NCBI RefSeq assembly: GCF_002752165.1
Contig: NZ_MOMB01000010.1
Location: 1-58,169, forward strand
Length of the DNA stretch: 58,169 nucleotides
Reading direction: 5' to 3'
Source of the DNA: Erwinia sp. OLFS4
GTDB lineage: Bacteria > Pseudomonadota > Gammaproteobacteria > Enterobacterales > Enterobacteriaceae
Of this stretch, positions 34,180 to 45,511 are shown piece by piece. The first letter of the stretch is position 1. Each line of letters starts with the position of its first letter. Below the pieces are notes generated by a model. That model saw nothing but the letters and a program-made list of their open reading frames with translations. It was not told the DNA's origin and ran no database searches. Made by a program: the position numbers and the translations under genes.

Positions 34180-35142
34180 ATGGCTGCATCCAAGCCTGTT
34201 ATTAAAGCACCGGGTAAGCAAGGCGACATTCTATTCGGCGCACTGGTAAGACTGGCTGCGCTGATTGTGCTTTTATTACTTGGCGGCATTATCGTCTCGC
34301 TGATTTTTTCCTCCTGGCCGAGTATGGAAAAATTCGGCTTCTCTTTTTTGTGGAACAAAGTCTGGGATGCCCCCGGCGATCAGTTTGGTGCTCTGGTGCC
34401 CATTTATGGCACCCTGATAACTTCGCTTATTGCGCTAATCATTGCTGTGCCGGTGAGTTTTGGCATCGCGCTGTTTTTGACAGAACTGGCGCCTGGCTGG
34501 CTACGGCGTCCGTTAGGAACGGCGATTGAGTTACTTGCTGCCGTACCAAGTATTGTGTACGGCATGTGGGGTTTATTTGTTTTTGCGCCGCTATTTGCCA
34601 CTTATTTTCAGACACCTATCGGCGATATCATGTCCAATATTCCGCTGGTGGGCGCGCTGTTCTCGGGGCCGGCATTTGGTATTGGCATTCTGGCAGCTGG
34701 GGTCATCCTGGCAATCATGATTATTCCTTATATTGCCTCGGTGATGCGCGATGTGTTTGAGCAGACGCCGGTAATGATGAAAGAGTCGGCATACGGTATT
34801 GGCTGCACCACCTGGGAGGTGATGTGGCGCATCGTCCTGCCTTTCACCAAAAACGGTGTGATTGGTGGAATTATGCTGGGTCTTGGTCGTGCGCTGGGTG
34901 AAACCATGGCGGTGACTTTTATTATCGGTAACACCTACCAGCTCGATAGCGCGTCACTTTTCATGCCGGGGAACAGTATTACCTCGGCACTGGCTAATGA
35001 GTTTGCTGAAGCGCAGTCGGACACTCACGTTGCCTCACTGATGGAGCTTGGGCTGATCCTGTTTGTGATTACCTTTATCGTGCTGGCCATCTCTAAACTA
35101 TTAATAATGCGTCTGGCGAAAAAAGAGGGGGCACGATCATGA
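34180..35142 (+). CDS. pstC: PstC, phosphate ABC transporter permease
   Basis: One of two membrane permeases of the Pst importer. 320 aa (E. coli 319), about six helices, with the permease EAA-type loop [21 protein letters not shown]. It overlaps pstA by ATGA. It forms the channel with PstA, driven by PstB. Confidence 0.96.
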   Translation: MAASKPVIKAPGKQGDILFGALVRLAALIVLLLLGGIIVSLIFSSWPSMEKFGFSFLWNKVWDAPGDQFGALVPIYGTLITSLIALIIAVPVSFGIALFLTELAPGWLRRPLGTAIELLAAVPSIVYGMWGLFVFAPLFATYFQTPIGDIMSNIPLVGALFSGPAFGIGILAAGVILAIMIIPYIASVMRDVFEQTPVMMKESAYGIGCTTWEVMWRIVLPFTKNGVIGGIMLGLGRALGETMAVTFIIGNTYQLDSASLFMPGNSITSALANEFAEAQSDTHVASLMELGLILFVITFIVLAISKLLIMRLAKKEGARS

Positions 35143-36026
35143 CCACCCTGGAACTTCAGCACCGTGAAGCGCTGGATGCCTCCCGGCGTAAAATGCAGGC
35201 ATGGCGTCGACTGAAAAACCGGATTGCGCTTACGCTCTCGCTACTGACAATGGCATTTGGCCTGTTCTGGCTTATCTGGATTCTGTTTACCACCGTCACC
35301 AAAGGCGTGGGGGGATTATCCATTGATTTATTCACCCAGGACACTCCGCCGCCGAATGTTGACGGTGGCGGGCTGGCAAATGCGCTAATGGGCAGTGGTC
35401 TGCTGATTCTGTGGTCAACCCTGGTGGGCACGCCGCTGGGTATCATGGCGGGTATCTACCTTGCTGAATATGGCAGAAAATCCCTGCTGGCGGAGTTCAT
35501 CCGTTTCATTAACGATATTTTGCTCTCGGCGCCGTCAATTGTGGTCGGCCTGTTTGTTTACACCATTGTAGTGGCTCAGATGCAACACTTTTCCGGGCTG
35601 GCAGGGGTGGTGGCGCTGGCGTTGCTACAAATACCCATTGTTATCCGCACCACGGAAAACATGCTTAAGCTGGTACCGGATAGTCTGCGTGAAGCGGCGT
35701 ATGCGCTGGGAACCCCGAAGTGGAAAATGATTGCGTCGATCACGGTGAAAGCATCGGTATCCGGCATCATTACCGGCGTGTTGCTGGCGATTGCGCGTAT
35801 TGCCGGAGAGACCGCTCCGCTGCTGTTTACCGCACTCTCCAACCAGTTCTGGAGTACCGATATGATGCAGCCAATTGCTAACCTGCCGGTCACCATATTC
35901 AAGTTTGCCATGAGCCCGTTTCCGCAGTGGCAGTCTTTGGCATGGGCCGGGGTGCTGATCATTACACTGTGTGTGCTGGTTCTCAATATTCTGGCGCGCG
36001 TTATTTTTACCAAAAGCAAACACTAA
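35139..36026 (+). CDS. pstA: PstA, phosphate ABC transporter permease
   Basis: Partner permease of PstC. 295 aa (E. coli 296), about six helices and an EAA loop ([20 protein letters not shown]). It starts in a 4-nt overlap with the pstC stop, preceded by GAGGGGGC. 43 nt separate it from pstB. Confidence 0.96.
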   Translation: MTTLELQHREALDASRRKMQAWRRLKNRIALTLSLLTMAFGLFWLIWILFTTVTKGVGGLSIDLFTQDTPPPNVDGGGLANALMGSGLLILWSTLVGTPLGIMAGIYLAEYGRKSLLAEFIRFINDILLSAPSIVVGLFVYTIVVAQMQHFSGLAGVVALALLQIPIVIRTTENMLKLVPDSLREAAYALGTPKWKMIASITVKASVSGIITGVLLAIARIAGETAPLLFTALSNQFWSTDMMQPIANLPVTIFKFAMSPFPQWQSLAWAGVLIITLCVLVLNILARVIFTKSKH

Positions 36027-36066
36027 TTGATAAGCGCGGCTACGGCGGCGCCAGGACGAGAGATAA

Positions 36067-36837
<771 letters not shown>

Positions 36838-36942
36838 TATTGCGCCCGCGGCCGTTGATTTTCATCGCTGGGTTGCTGTTTGTTTGGGGTTGCCTTAACG
36901 GGCACTGATTACGCCTGTGAATGCGACAGGCTTGGAGAAATG

Positions 36943-37674
36943 ATGGATAGTTTAAATCTGAATAAACACATCTCCGGCCAGTTCAATGCTGAGCTGGAAC
37001 ACATCCGGACTCAGGTGATGACCATGGGCGGCATGGTGGAACAACAGCTGTCAGACGCCATTCTTGCCATGCATAATATGGATGCGGTGCTGGCTCAGCA
37101 GGTTATTGATGGCGACCAGAAGGTCAATATGATGGAAGTGGCGATTGATGAAGCTTGTGTGCGCATCATTGCTAAACGTCAGCCGACGGCGGTAGATCTG
37201 CGGTTGGTGATGGCGATTATCAAAACCATCTCTGAACTGGAACGTATTGGTGATGTAGCGGAAAAAATCAGCCGTACCGCGCTGGAAAAATTTACCCACC
37301 AGCATCAACCTTTACTGGTAAACCTGGAATCACTGGGCCGCCACACCATCGAGATGTTACATGATGTGCTGGATGCTTTTGCCCGTATGGACCTGAATGC
37401 TGCCATTGATATTTATCGTGAAGATAAAAAAGTTGATCAGGAATACGAGGGAATTGTTCGTCAGCTGATGACCTATATGATGGAAGATCCGCGCACTATT
37501 CCCAGCGTGCTGACGGCATTATTCTGTGCACGCGCCATCGAACGTATTGGCGATCGCTGTCAGAATATCTGTGAAATCATCTTCTATTTTGTCAAAGGCC
37601 AGGATTTCCGTCATGTAGGTGGTGACCAGCTGGATAAACTGCTGGCCGGTGATGACAGCAATAAAGCGGAATAA
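36943..37674 (+). CDS. phoU: PhoU, phosphate signalling regulator
   Basis: Cytoplasmic helical protein that links PstB to the PhoR kinase and keeps the Pho regulon off when phosphate is ample. Two three-helix PhoU repeats with metal-binding motifs [11 protein letters not shown] and [11 protein letters not shown]. The ATG at 36943 ([12 protein letters not shown]), after TTGGAG, gives 243 aa (E. coli 241); the frame is open upstream to 36880 without homology. Last gene of the pst operon. Confidence 0.96.
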   Translation: MDSLNLNKHISGQFNAELEHIRTQVMTMGGMVEQQLSDAILAMHNMDAVLAQQVIDGDQKVNMMEVAIDEACVRIIAKRQPTAVDLRLVMAIIKTISELERIGDVAEKISRTALEKFTHQHQPLLVNLESLGRHTIEMLHDVLDAFARMDLNAAIDIYREDKKVDQEYEGIVRQLMTYMMEDPRTIPSVLTALFCARAIERIGDRCQNICEIIFYFVKGQDFRHVGGDQLDKLLAGDDSNKAE

Positions 37675-37984
37675 CCGGTTGCCGGCAGCGGCAGATATTG
37701 GCTTACCTGTCTCAGTTCACACCGACACCCTATTCTTCTGTCATCGCCAATAAAGAAGAGGGTGTCTGTTGCTGCTCCCTATCCCTTACTCTCTTTAACC
37801 GGTAAGCGTATTTCCAGCGTTCAGCCTGCCGGTTAAGCTAAATTACCAGGACTATCTTCAACAATAGAAGGTTGTTTTCTGCCTTTGTTCACCGTTTTGC
37901 GCGAGTCGCTCCTTTTTTTCCTGTTTTTGCCGCACAGGATAAGCACTTGAGTTGGTAATTCTGGCGCAAAACGCTGGGTTGCAA
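37675..37984. other. Gap between convergent phoU and yieH
   Basis: No gene seen. The main structure is an imperfect 12-bp inverted repeat, GACACCC..TCTTC (37724-37738) with GAAGA..GGGTGTC (37755-37766), loop 16 nt. It has no T-run on either side, but probably serves as the transcript end for one or both converging genes. Confidence 0.5.
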
Positions 37985-38644
37985 TCAGGTCAGCTGCCAG
38001 CCGCGTTCACGCCATAACCCGGGTAGCGCGTCCAGCGCGTAAAAGGGCGTGACCAGCGGTTGATCCAGTGGTGGGTTATGGGCATCGGCACAGTAATAGA
38101 AAACCGGGATACCGGCGGCAATACCTGCCATGGCACCGGCCGCCGAGTCATCAACCAGTATACAGGCTGACAGCGGCACATTCATGCCGCGCGCTGCGTG
38201 ATGTATGATTGCCGGGTCTGGCTTCCAGGCGTTGATGTCATAGCCGCTGAACAGCTTGCCTGCAAAATCAGGCAGCATGCCGGTTAGTCCCAGTGAATGC
38301 TGCATCTTTTGCACCGTGCCATTCGATACCACGCATTTTTTTACCCGGATTTGACTTACCAGTTGCGGTGCCCCGGCAATTGGCTGTAACTGCAGGTCGA
38401 ACAGGCGGGCCACTTCCGCCCGATAAGCGGGTTCAAACTGGCTGATTTCTACCTGTTTGTTGTAACCGGCACAGACGTCATTAACGATATCGTAGAGTTT
38501 TACCCCTTTGTATTTTTCGAACATCGCCTGTAATGAGAGCCTAATACCATAGTGGCTAAAAGTATTGACATAGGCCTGTGTACAGAGGGTTTCGCTGTCA
38601 ACCAGGGTACCGTCACAATCAAAAAATATGCATGAAATCGTCAT
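37985..38644 (-). CDS. yieH: YieH, HAD-family phosphatase (6-phosphogluconate phosphatase type)
   Basis: Haloacid dehalogenase-like hydrolase; E. coli YieH dephosphorylates 6-phosphogluconate in vitro. Motif I DCDGTLVDSE at 9-18, motif II SNGT, motif III/IV VDDSAAGAMAG, and a helical cap. 219 aa (E. coli 221), similar throughout. Beside adeP as in E. coli, divergent from it. Confidence 0.92.
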   Translation of the reverse strand: MTISCIFFDCDGTLVDSETLCTQAYVNTFSHYGIRLSLQAMFEKYKGVKLYDIVNDVCAGYNKQVEISQFEPAYRAEVARLFDLQLQPIAGAPQLVSQIRVKKCVVSNGTVQKMQHSLGLTGMLPDFAGKLFSGYDINAWKPDPAIIHHAARGMNVPLSACILVDDSAAGAMAGIAAGIPVFYYCADAHNPPLDQPLVTPFYALDALPGLWRERGWQLT

Positions 38645-38796
38645 CAGACGTATCCTTTTAAACGGCGTGAATTAATAACACTTTAACCGCAGACATCAAG
38701 ATTGCGATCGATAACGTGATTTTGCGGAAAAATCCTCAAGCCGGAAATTTTGGTATAGGATAGCCAACGCAAAATCTACCAGTGCGGAATCCAACT

Positions 38797-40104
38797 ATGA
38801 ATAATCAAGGGCTGTTACAGCGTCTGTTTAAACTGCAGGAACATGGCACCACGGCTCGGACTGAAGTTATCGCAGGGGTAACAACATTCCTGACGATGGT
38901 GTATATCGTTTTTGTTAACCCGCAAATTCTGGGTGTCGCCGGTATGAATACCCAGGCGGTATTTGTTACTACCTGCCTGATCGCGGCTCTGGGCAGTATT
39001 CTGATGGGGCTGGTGGCTAATTTACCGGTGGCACTGGCTCCGGCAATGGGGCTCAACGCTTTTTTTGCCTTTGTGGTGGTTGGCGCAATGGGCGTCTCCT
39101 GGCAAATTGGTATGGGGGCCATTTTCTGGGGGGCTTTCGGTTTGCTGCTGATGACGCTTTTCCGCATTCGTTACTGGATCATTGCTAATATTCCGCTGAG
39201 TCTGCGGGTGGGGATTAGCAGCGGTATCGGGCTGCTGATTGCGATGATTGGGCTTAAAAATGCTGGCATTGTGGTGGCAAATAAGGACACGCTGGTGGCG
39301 GTGGGGAATTTGACTTCCCACAGTGTCATTCTTGGCGCCCTCGGCTTTTTCATTATCGCCATTCTTGCCTCGCGCAACGTTCATATTGCGGTGCTGATTT
39401 CGATTGTGATCACCACGTTTATTGGCTGGCTGCTAGGTGATGTGACCTATTCCGGTTTCTTTTCCCTGCCTGGTCACGTGGGCGAAGTGCTGGGGCAGGC
39501 TAATCTTAAGGATTCCCTGAATCCGGGAATGGCAGGCATTATTTTCTCCTTTATGCTGGTTAATCTGTTTGACTCATCCGGTACGCTGATTGGTGTGACC
39601 GATAAAGCCGGTCTGACGGATGACAAGGGTATTTTTCCGCGCATGAAGCAGGCGCTCTATGTCGACAGCCTCAGTTCGCTGGCCGGTGCCTATGCCGGAA
39701 CCTCGTCGGTAACGGCGTATATCGAAAGTTCGTCGGGCGTTTCAGTTGGAGGTCGCACCGGTCTGATGGCCGTGGTTACCGGTCTGCTGTTTCTGCTGGT
39801 GATGTTTTTATCGCCGCTGGCCGGTATGGTGCCTGCTTATGCCGCCGCCGGTGCGCTTATCTATGTTGGCGTACTGATGACATCGTCCCTTTCCCGTGTG
39901 CACTGGGATGACCTGACGGAAGCGGTGCCTGCGTTTGTCACTGCGGCAATGATGCCGTTCAGTTTTTCCATTACTGAAGGCATTGCGCTGGGTTTTATCA
40001 GCTATTGCGTAATGAAGCTGGGAACCGGTCGCTGGCGTGAAATCAGCCCCTGTGTGGTGGTGGTAGCGCTGTTATTTATCCTCAAAATAGCCTTTACTGG
40101 CTAA
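38797..40104 (+). CDS. adeP: AdeP (PurP), adenine:H+ symporter
   Basis: Inner-membrane purine transporter of the AzgA-like branch of NCS2. About 12-14 helices; conserved stretches FLTMVYIVFVNPQIL, APAMGLNAFFAF and GTSSVTAYIESSSGVSVGGR. It matches E. coli AdeP (YieG), the high-affinity adenine importer, better than the hypoxanthine/guanine GhxP/Q type. ATG 38797 gives 435 aa; a GTG at 38782 would add five residues. Convergent with yieE, 9 nt apart. Confidence 0.92.
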   Translation: MNNQGLLQRLFKLQEHGTTARTEVIAGVTTFLTMVYIVFVNPQILGVAGMNTQAVFVTTCLIAALGSILMGLVANLPVALAPAMGLNAFFAFVVVGAMGVSWQIGMGAIFWGAFGLLLMTLFRIRYWIIANIPLSLRVGISSGIGLLIAMIGLKNAGIVVANKDTLVAVGNLTSHSVILGALGFFIIAILASRNVHIAVLISIVITTFIGWLLGDVTYSGFFSLPGHVGEVLGQANLKDSLNPGMAGIIFSFMLVNLFDSSGTLIGVTDKAGLTDDKGIFPRMKQALYVDSLSSLAGAYAGTSSVTAYIESSSGVSVGGRTGLMAVVTGLLFLLVMFLSPLAGMVPAYAAAGALIYVGVLMTSSLSRVHWDDLTEAVPAFVTAAMMPFSFSITEGIALGFISYCVMKLGTGRWREISPCVVVVALLFILKIAFTG

Positions 40105-40113
40105 ATAAGCGCA

Positions 40114-40854
40114 TTAAAAATGCAGCGTACGCTCGGTTGGCAGACTGGTTAGCCGCAGCGTACGTGGCCCCATATCCTGCTGATGTATACGAATATCCCG
40201 CAGTTCATTCCAGCCAGCCGCCGCACTGAATTCCCATAAGCGCAGCCGATCACAATCAGGGGCGAGGGCGCAGGACCAGACCAGCAACGGTTCCACGTCA
40301 CAGATTGCCTGAATTTCTCGCAGCGTGACTGAACGCAGTCGTCCCGAACCGGGCTGCAGGCGCAGCGAGGTCATGCCACTGGCCCCTTCACCCGTCAGTT
40401 TCAGTACGCTTTGACGCAGTGTCCAAATCTGGGTTGCGGCTTCCGTTGGATCCTGCTGAGCATGAATCCACGCCTGTTCCGCCGAGGAGAGCTGTTGGGC
40501 TTTATATTCTTCCGCTTGTCGGCTGCGCACACGGATTATTTCCATGTCCAGCCCGGCACGGCAGCCGGCGTCTGCCAGCAGAACGCCAATCATATTGCCG
40601 GCATAGGCGAAACTAAAATCAGGCAGCTGTGGGTCAGCAAAGCAAGGGCGACCTGAACTGGTGGTGATAACATCCGGCAGGCTGGTAAAGCCATACAGCT
40701 GTTGCATCAATTCGGCAAGCAACGATCGGGCGGCAAGATAGCGCTGGCGCCGCGGTTCAGAAAAGCGTTCAGTATGAGCTATCAGCGCCGGGGAAAGCCG
40801 ATCGCTGGCAAGGGCACCTGATGAAAAAGTGCAGCGGGCAAAATGACTGGCCAC
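40114..40854 (-). CDS. yieE: YieE, 4'-phosphopantetheinyl transferase superfamily protein
   Basis: Sfp-like fold of unknown substrate, close to E. coli YieE (shared SRGLLAELM-like, SYAGNM-like and GLDME segments). The Mg-binding GLDMEIIR is present. However the second motif, WxxKEAxxK in active enzymes, reads WTLRQSVLK, with Arg and Gln for Lys and Glu, as is also degenerate in E. coli. Transferase activity is therefore doubtful. I chose the GTG at 40854 (GGAG 6 nt upstream), giving 246 aa (249 in E. coli). An ATG at 40890 has no Shine-Dalgarno sequence. Confidence 0.85.
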   Translation of the reverse strand: MASHFARCTFSSGALASDRLSPALIAHTERFSEPRRQRYLAARSLLAELMQQLYGFTSLPDVITTSSGRPCFADPQLPDFSFAYAGNMIGVLLADAGCRAGLDMEIIRVRSRQAEEYKAQQLSSAEQAWIHAQQDPTEAATQIWTLRQSVLKLTGEGASGMTSLRLQPGSGRLRSVTLREIQAICDVEPLLVWSCALAPDCDRLRLWEFSAAAGWNELRDIRIHQQDMGPRTLRLTSLPTERTLHF

Positions 40855-41003
40855 TTGTCGCTCCGTGAAAATGGACAAATAATCTGACATTTATTGTAAG
40901 AATAATCTTAGAAAATTGCATCTCTGGCAATCGGATAAAAGCTATTTTCAGATTTATCAATGTGACAATCTGGCAAACATTAATTAATAAAAGTGATATA
41001 AAT

Positions 41004-41030
41004 TAACAGGTTGATAAAAACAACCTGTTA
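41004..41030 (-). terminator. Hairpin downstream of mnmE
   Basis: Perfect 10-bp stem TAACAGGTTG / CAACCTGTTA with loop ATAAAAA, 39 nt after the mnmE stop. The run downstream on minus is A/T-rich (ATTTATAT) but not a pure T-run. Likely the mnmE terminator. Confidence 0.6.
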
Positions 41031-41069
41031 TCACAGAGATGATAGCTATTTTTGAGTGTGAGCGGTTAC

Positions 41070-42434
41070 TTACTTTCCAATACAAAAACTGGAAAAAATA
41101 CGGCCCAGCAAGTCATCGGCGCTGAATTCACCGGTAATCTCGCTGAGTGCCTGCTGTGCCAGGCGCAGCTCTTCCGCCAGTAGTTCACCCGCTCGCGCGC
41201 GCAGTAATTGCTCTTTGCCCTGTTCCAGGTGAGTGGCCGCTAACTCCAGAGCCTCAAGATGCCGGCGTCGCGCCAGAAATCCACCTTCGATATTACCGGT
41301 AAAGCCCATGCTCTGTTTCAGGTGTTGACGCAGGGCGTCAATTCCTTCGCCGGTACGCGCCGACAGGCTGATAAGTGAGTAACCATTCACTTCCTTTACA
41401 CCCAGTGTTTCACCAGTAAGGTCGGCTTTATTACGCACCACGGTGACCGGCAAGGCATCCGGTAAGCGGCGAATAAATTCCGGCCAGATTTTTTCCGGTT
41501 CGGTGGCATCGGTAGTGGTGCCATCCAGCATAAACAGTACTCTGTCAGCCTGGGTTATCTCCTGCCAGGCGCGGGCAATGCCGATACGCTCTACCTCATC
41601 GCTGGCTTCACGCAGGCCGGCGGTATCAATAATATGCAGCGGCATGCCGTCTATATGGATATGCTCGCGCAATACGTCCCGGGTGGTACCGGCAATATCG
41701 GTAACGATGGCCGCTTCCCGTCCGGCCAGCGCGTTTAGCAGGCTCGATTTGCCGGCATTCGGACGACCGGCAATGACCACGGTCATGCCGTCGCGCAGCA
41801 GGCTTCCCTGACGGGCCTCGGCGCGGACGCGCGCCAGATCGCTGAGGGTATTTTGCAACTGTGCTTCAACTTTGCCATCAGAAAGAAAGTCGATTTCTTC
41901 ATCGGGGAAGTCGATAGCTGCTTCAACATAGATTCTCAGGTTAGTAAGTGCTTCCACCAAGCTATTCACGCGTTGTGAAAAAGCCCCCTGTAATGAATGA
42001 AGCGCCGAACGGGCTGCCTGCTCTGAACTGGCGTCAATTAAGTCGGCAATGGCTTCAGCTTGTGCCAGATCGAGTTTTTCATTGAGGAAAGCCCGCTCAG
42101 AAAACTCCCCCGGCCGGGCAAGGCGTACACCGGGCAGCGCGATAATGCGTTTGAGCAGCATATCCAGAATAACCGGACCACCGTGCCCCTGTAGTTCCAG
42201 GACATCTTCGCCGGTAAAGGAGTGCGGGCCGGGGAACCAGAGTGCGATACCTTCATCCAGCGCTTCGCCACTGGCTTCCCTGAACGGCAAATATTCGGCA
42301 TAGCGCGGGCGCAGCGCTTTACCCAGCACGGCTTGCGCCACGGCGGCAGCCTCACGGCCAGATATACGCAGAATGCCAACGCCGCCGCGCCCCGGCGGCG
42401 TTGCCAGGGCAACAATGGTATCGCTATGGCTCAT
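41070..42434 (-). CDS. mnmE: MnmE (TrmE), tRNA modification GTPase
   Basis: GTPase partner of MnmG in U34 tRNA modification. N-terminal tetrahydrofolate-binding domain, then a helical domain holding the G domain: G1 GRPNAGKSS (about 221-229), G3 DTAGLR, G4 NKAD. The C-terminal CIGK carries the catalytic Cys. 454 aa, the same as E. coli. In E. coli tnaCAB and mdtL follow; here yieE is the next gene. Confidence 0.97.
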   Translation of the reverse strand: MSHSDTIVALATPPGRGGVGILRISGREAAAVAQAVLGKALRPRYAEYLPFREASGEALDEGIALWFPGPHSFTGEDVLELQGHGGPVILDMLLKRIIALPGVRLARPGEFSERAFLNEKLDLAQAEAIADLIDASSEQAARSALHSLQGAFSQRVNSLVEALTNLRIYVEAAIDFPDEEIDFLSDGKVEAQLQNTLSDLARVRAEARQGSLLRDGMTVVIAGRPNAGKSSLLNALAGREAAIVTDIAGTTRDVLREHIHIDGMPLHIIDTAGLREASDEVERIGIARAWQEITQADRVLFMLDGTTTDATEPEKIWPEFIRRLPDALPVTVVRNKADLTGETLGVKEVNGYSLISLSARTGEGIDALRQHLKQSMGFTGNIEGGFLARRRHLEALELAATHLEQGKEQLLRARAGELLAEELRLAQQALSEITGEFSADDLLGRIFSSFCIGK

Positions 42435-42548
42435 GTTCAGCCCTCTTATAAAAAATAAGGCGGTCTGCTGACCGCCTTATGATAATTACTGTTTCTGCAT
42501 CCAGCGTCAAAATCAACCTTGCCATGGCTGGCGGGAAGGCGCTGGTGA

Positions 42549-44195
42549 TTACGCTTTTTTCTTATCCCGACTGTGCAGGCCGCGTTTTTCCAGGCCGCGG
42601 TAAATCAGCTGCTGCTGCAGTATCGTCACCAGGTTGCTGACGATATAGTACAGAACCAGACCTGACGGGAACCACAGGAAGAACACGGTAAAAATCACCG
42701 GCATAAACGTCATGATCTTCTGCTGCATCGGATCGGTGACGGTAGTTGGCGACATTTTCTGAATGAAGAACATCGTCAGGCCCATCAGAATCGGCAGAAT
42801 GTAGAACGGGTCCTGAGCTGACAGATCATGGATCCAGAGTGCCCAGGGAGCATGACGAAGCTCAACGGAGCCGGACAGCATATAGTACAATGCCAGGAAG
42901 ATCGGCATCTGAATAATCAGCGGGAAACAGCCACCTAACGGGTTAACTTTTTCCGCTTTGTACAACGCCATCATTTCCTGGCTCATACGCTGCTTATCTT
43001 CACCAATACGCTCACGCATTGCCTGAATTTTTGGCTGCAGCATACGCATTTTAGCCATGGAGGTGTACTGCGCGCGGGTCAGCGGATACATAATGCCACG
43101 CACAATAAAGGTGATGGCAATGATTGACCAGCCCCAGTTACCAATAAAGCTGTGTAAGAATTTCAGCAGCTTAAACAACGGCTGGGAAATAAACCATAAC
43201 CAACCGTAGTCAACCGTCAGGTCAAGATGCGGTGCGATAGCCGCCATTTTGTCCTGAATTTCCGGACCGACCCACAGCGTTGCTGCCAGCTGTTGCTGAC
43301 TGCCAGGTGCTACGGTAACCGGTGCAGATTTATAGCCGACAGCGGCAATACCGTTGCCAAGGTTGGTGGTATAAAGCGAATTGTCGCCGCTGGTGCGTGG
43401 TACCCAGGCGGTGGCAAAATATTGTTGCAGCATAGCCACCCAGCCGTTTGGCGTTGCGGCATTGAGCAAATCGTTGTCTGCCACGGTGTCAAACTTCACT
43501 TTCTCGTAGTTGGTTTTATTGCTGGAATACGCAATACCACGGAAGGTGTGCAAAGCGAAGTTGTTGCTGCCGGTATCGCGATGCTTTGGTAAATCAATCG
43601 TCTGTTTCAGCTGACCAAACATCGACACTTCCAGCGGCTGCTGGCTGGTGTTGTTGATCTGATATTCGACGCTGATGGCAAACTCACCGCGTTTCAAAAT
43701 AAACGTTTTGGTGTAGGTCGCGCCGTTTTCTGCTTTGTAAGTCAGCGGAATGCGCAGCTCGCTTTCATTCTGGCCCAGTTCAAAACTGTCCTGGCTGGCG
43801 GTATACAGCGGGCGGGCACCATTATTTGGGTTGTCCGGGCCGTTACGACCGGTTAAGCCGCTTTGAGCCTGATAAACAAAGTCTGGCGTGGTTTCCAGCA
43901 GCTGAAACGGTGCCGGAGAACCCAGCTTATCCGGATAGGTCAGCAGCTGCGCCTGATCGATATCGCCACCACGGGTGTTAATCTTTAAAGACAACACATC
44001 GGTTTTAACGGTGATGGTTTTGCCCTGTTCGCTGCCAGGTACGCCCTGGTTGGCTGCATCACCGGCTGCGCTGGTCGTGTTCTGTGTCGTCTGTATTTGC
44101 TGAGGCTGCGGCGCGTGGTCCGTTTGCCAGGCCTGCCAGATCAGAAAAGACACGAACAGAAAAGCGATGAAAAAAAGATTGCGTTGCGAATCCAT
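42549..44195 (-). CDS. yidC: YidC, membrane protein insertase
   Basis: Oxa1/Alb3-family insertase; inserts Fo subunits a and c and other membrane proteins alone or with SecYEG. N-terminal helix [18 protein letters not shown], large periplasmic domain (about 60-340), then the five-helix core with the hydrophilic-groove Arg in [14 protein letters not shown]. 548 aa, the same as E. coli. It follows yidD by 2 nt. Confidence 0.97.
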   Translation of the reverse strand: MDSQRNLFFIAFLFVSFLIWQAWQTDHAPQPQQIQTTQNTTSAAGDAANQGVPGSEQGKTITVKTDVLSLKINTRGGDIDQAQLLTYPDKLGSPAPFQLLETTPDFVYQAQSGLTGRNGPDNPNNGARPLYTASQDSFELGQNESELRIPLTYKAENGATYTKTFILKRGEFAISVEYQINNTSQQPLEVSMFGQLKQTIDLPKHRDTGSNNFALHTFRGIAYSSNKTNYEKVKFDTVADNDLLNAATPNGWVAMLQQYFATAWVPRTSGDNSLYTTNLGNGIAAVGYKSAPVTVAPGSQQQLAATLWVGPEIQDKMAAIAPHLDLTVDYGWLWFISQPLFKLLKFLHSFIGNWGWSIIAITFIVRGIMYPLTRAQYTSMAKMRMLQPKIQAMRERIGEDKQRMSQEMMALYKAEKVNPLGGCFPLIIQMPIFLALYYMLSGSVELRHAPWALWIHDLSAQDPFYILPILMGLTMFFIQKMSPTTVTDPMQQKIMTFMPVIFTVFFLWFPSGLVLYYIVSNLVTILQQQLIYRGLEKRGLHSRDKKKA

Positions 44196-44197
44196 CG

Positions 44198-44455
44198 TTA
44201 ATGTTCTCTGTTATCGTCGGTTTTTTGTGGCACCGGATCGTCACCACCCGGATGTAAAGGGTGGCATTTTAATACGCGTTTCATCGTCAACCAACTGCCT
44301 TTTACTATGCCAAAGCGGCGTAACGCTTCAATACTATAGTGCGAACAGCTGGGATTAAAGCGGCAGCGTGGCCCCAGCAGCGGGCTGATAACACGTTGAT
44401 AAACGTGTATCAGCGCAATCAGGAGCCGCGCGCCAGGCGACAATGACGACGCCAT
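44198..44455 (-). CDS. yidD: YidD, membrane protein insertion efficiency factor
   Basis: Small amphipathic, membrane-associated helper of YidC-dependent insertion. 85 aa, the same as E. coli, with three conserved Cys ([23 protein letters not shown]). It overlaps the end of rnpA by 37 nt in another frame, the usual arrangement. Confidence 0.94.
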   Translation of the reverse strand: MASSLSPGARLLIALIHVYQRVISPLLGPRCRFNPSCSHYSIEALRRFGIVKGSWLTMKRVLKCHPLHPGGDDPVPQKTDDNREH

Positions 44456-44778
44456 AATTTCTCCAACGCTTCCACCAGCGAGCGGTTATCGAGTTCGGCG
44501 ACACCTTTTTTTGCCACCACCACAAAATCCATGGCAGGAAGTTCGTGCTGGCGCAAGCGAAAGCTTTCACGCGTCAGGCGCTTGATGCGATTACGTTCAT
44601 GTGCTCGCTTGACGTTTTTTTTCGCTACGGTGAGACCGATACGGGGATACCCCAGCGAGTTAAGGCGGCCGAGAATGGTAATTTGCGGCGTGCCAGCCCG
44701 TTGTGGCTGCTGGAAGACGTAAGTGAAATGAGTGGGAGTCAACAAACGTAACTCCCTGGGAAATGCGAGCTTAACCAC
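44419..44778 (-). CDS. rnpA: RnpA, RNase P protein component
   Basis: Protein subunit of ribonuclease P; helps the M1 RNA cut 5' leaders from pre-tRNAs. 119 aa, the same as E. coli and nearly identical, with the RNR motif [17 protein letters not shown]. The start is GTG (44778). Downstream of rpmH, 17 nt away, in the same transcript. Confidence 0.96.
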   Translation of the reverse strand: MVKLAFPRELRLLTPTHFTYVFQQPQRAGTPQITILGRLNSLGYPRIGLTVAKKNVKRAHERNRIKRLTRESFRLRQHELPAMDFVVVAKKGVAELDNRSLVEALEKLWRRHCRLARGS

Positions 44779-44795
44779 TCAGCGGTTAGCTTTTA

Positions 44796-44948
<153 letters not shown>

Positions 44949-45039
44949 CTAAACTTTTGGAAATTGTTACTGTCGACGCGTAAACACGGAGCCGTAAAGC
45001 AACCTGCGCCTCAGAGTATCTTTTATATAAAGAGGCGGG

Positions 45040-45068
45040 ATTGTAATAACTGTACAGTCCGGAGTCAA
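45040..45068 (-). promoter_or_regulatory. rpmH operon promoter
   Basis: On minus: -35 TTGACT (45063-45068), 17-nt spacer, -10 TACAAT (45040-45045). Near-consensus sigma-70, fitting a highly expressed ribosomal gene. Confidence 0.82.
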
Positions 45069-45301
45069 TTTACTTCGCGCAATACGCGTTTTTAAATAGC
45101 CTGGCGAGCAGCAAAACTGACGCTGGGGCAGGCATTATACGGCCTCTGGCATAAAGCGCAAGGATCGGCCAGGATCATACGGCGATCCCTTCTCTGCGAT
45201 TAATGACAAAATCGTGACGCTGGTATGAAATTTAAGCTAATGTTAACGATCCGGCATGCGTATTTGTCGAAAAACGGTAAACTGATGCTGCTTTTTTTGC
45301 C

Positions 45302-45310
45302 TGTGGATAA
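45302..45310 (-). promoter_or_regulatory. DnaA box upstream of dnaA
   Basis: TGTGGATAA on plus (TTATCCACA on minus), perfect consensus, 200 nt before dnaA. Suggests DnaA autorepression, as in E. coli. Confidence 0.8.
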
Positions 45311-45511
45311 ATTGGATCGAATCTATGTAGAAAGGGGAGATCTCTGGCGCTGTTTGCGCTATGATCTGCCCTTCCTCTGAGGATCCAGCGATGGCGATCC
45401 CAGCAGATATCATTGCAGATAGCGATGCGCATGCAGCAGGATGCATGCGTCAACAACGAAGAAAGATCTTGAGTACTTTTTCTTATCGATTTTATTCGAG
45501 TGGAGTCCGCC

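Noticed and set aside
37724-37766. Inverted repeat between phoU and yieH as an IS remnant or ERIC element
   Set aside because: Too short, single copy and no ERIC or IS end sequence; more likely a transcript end.
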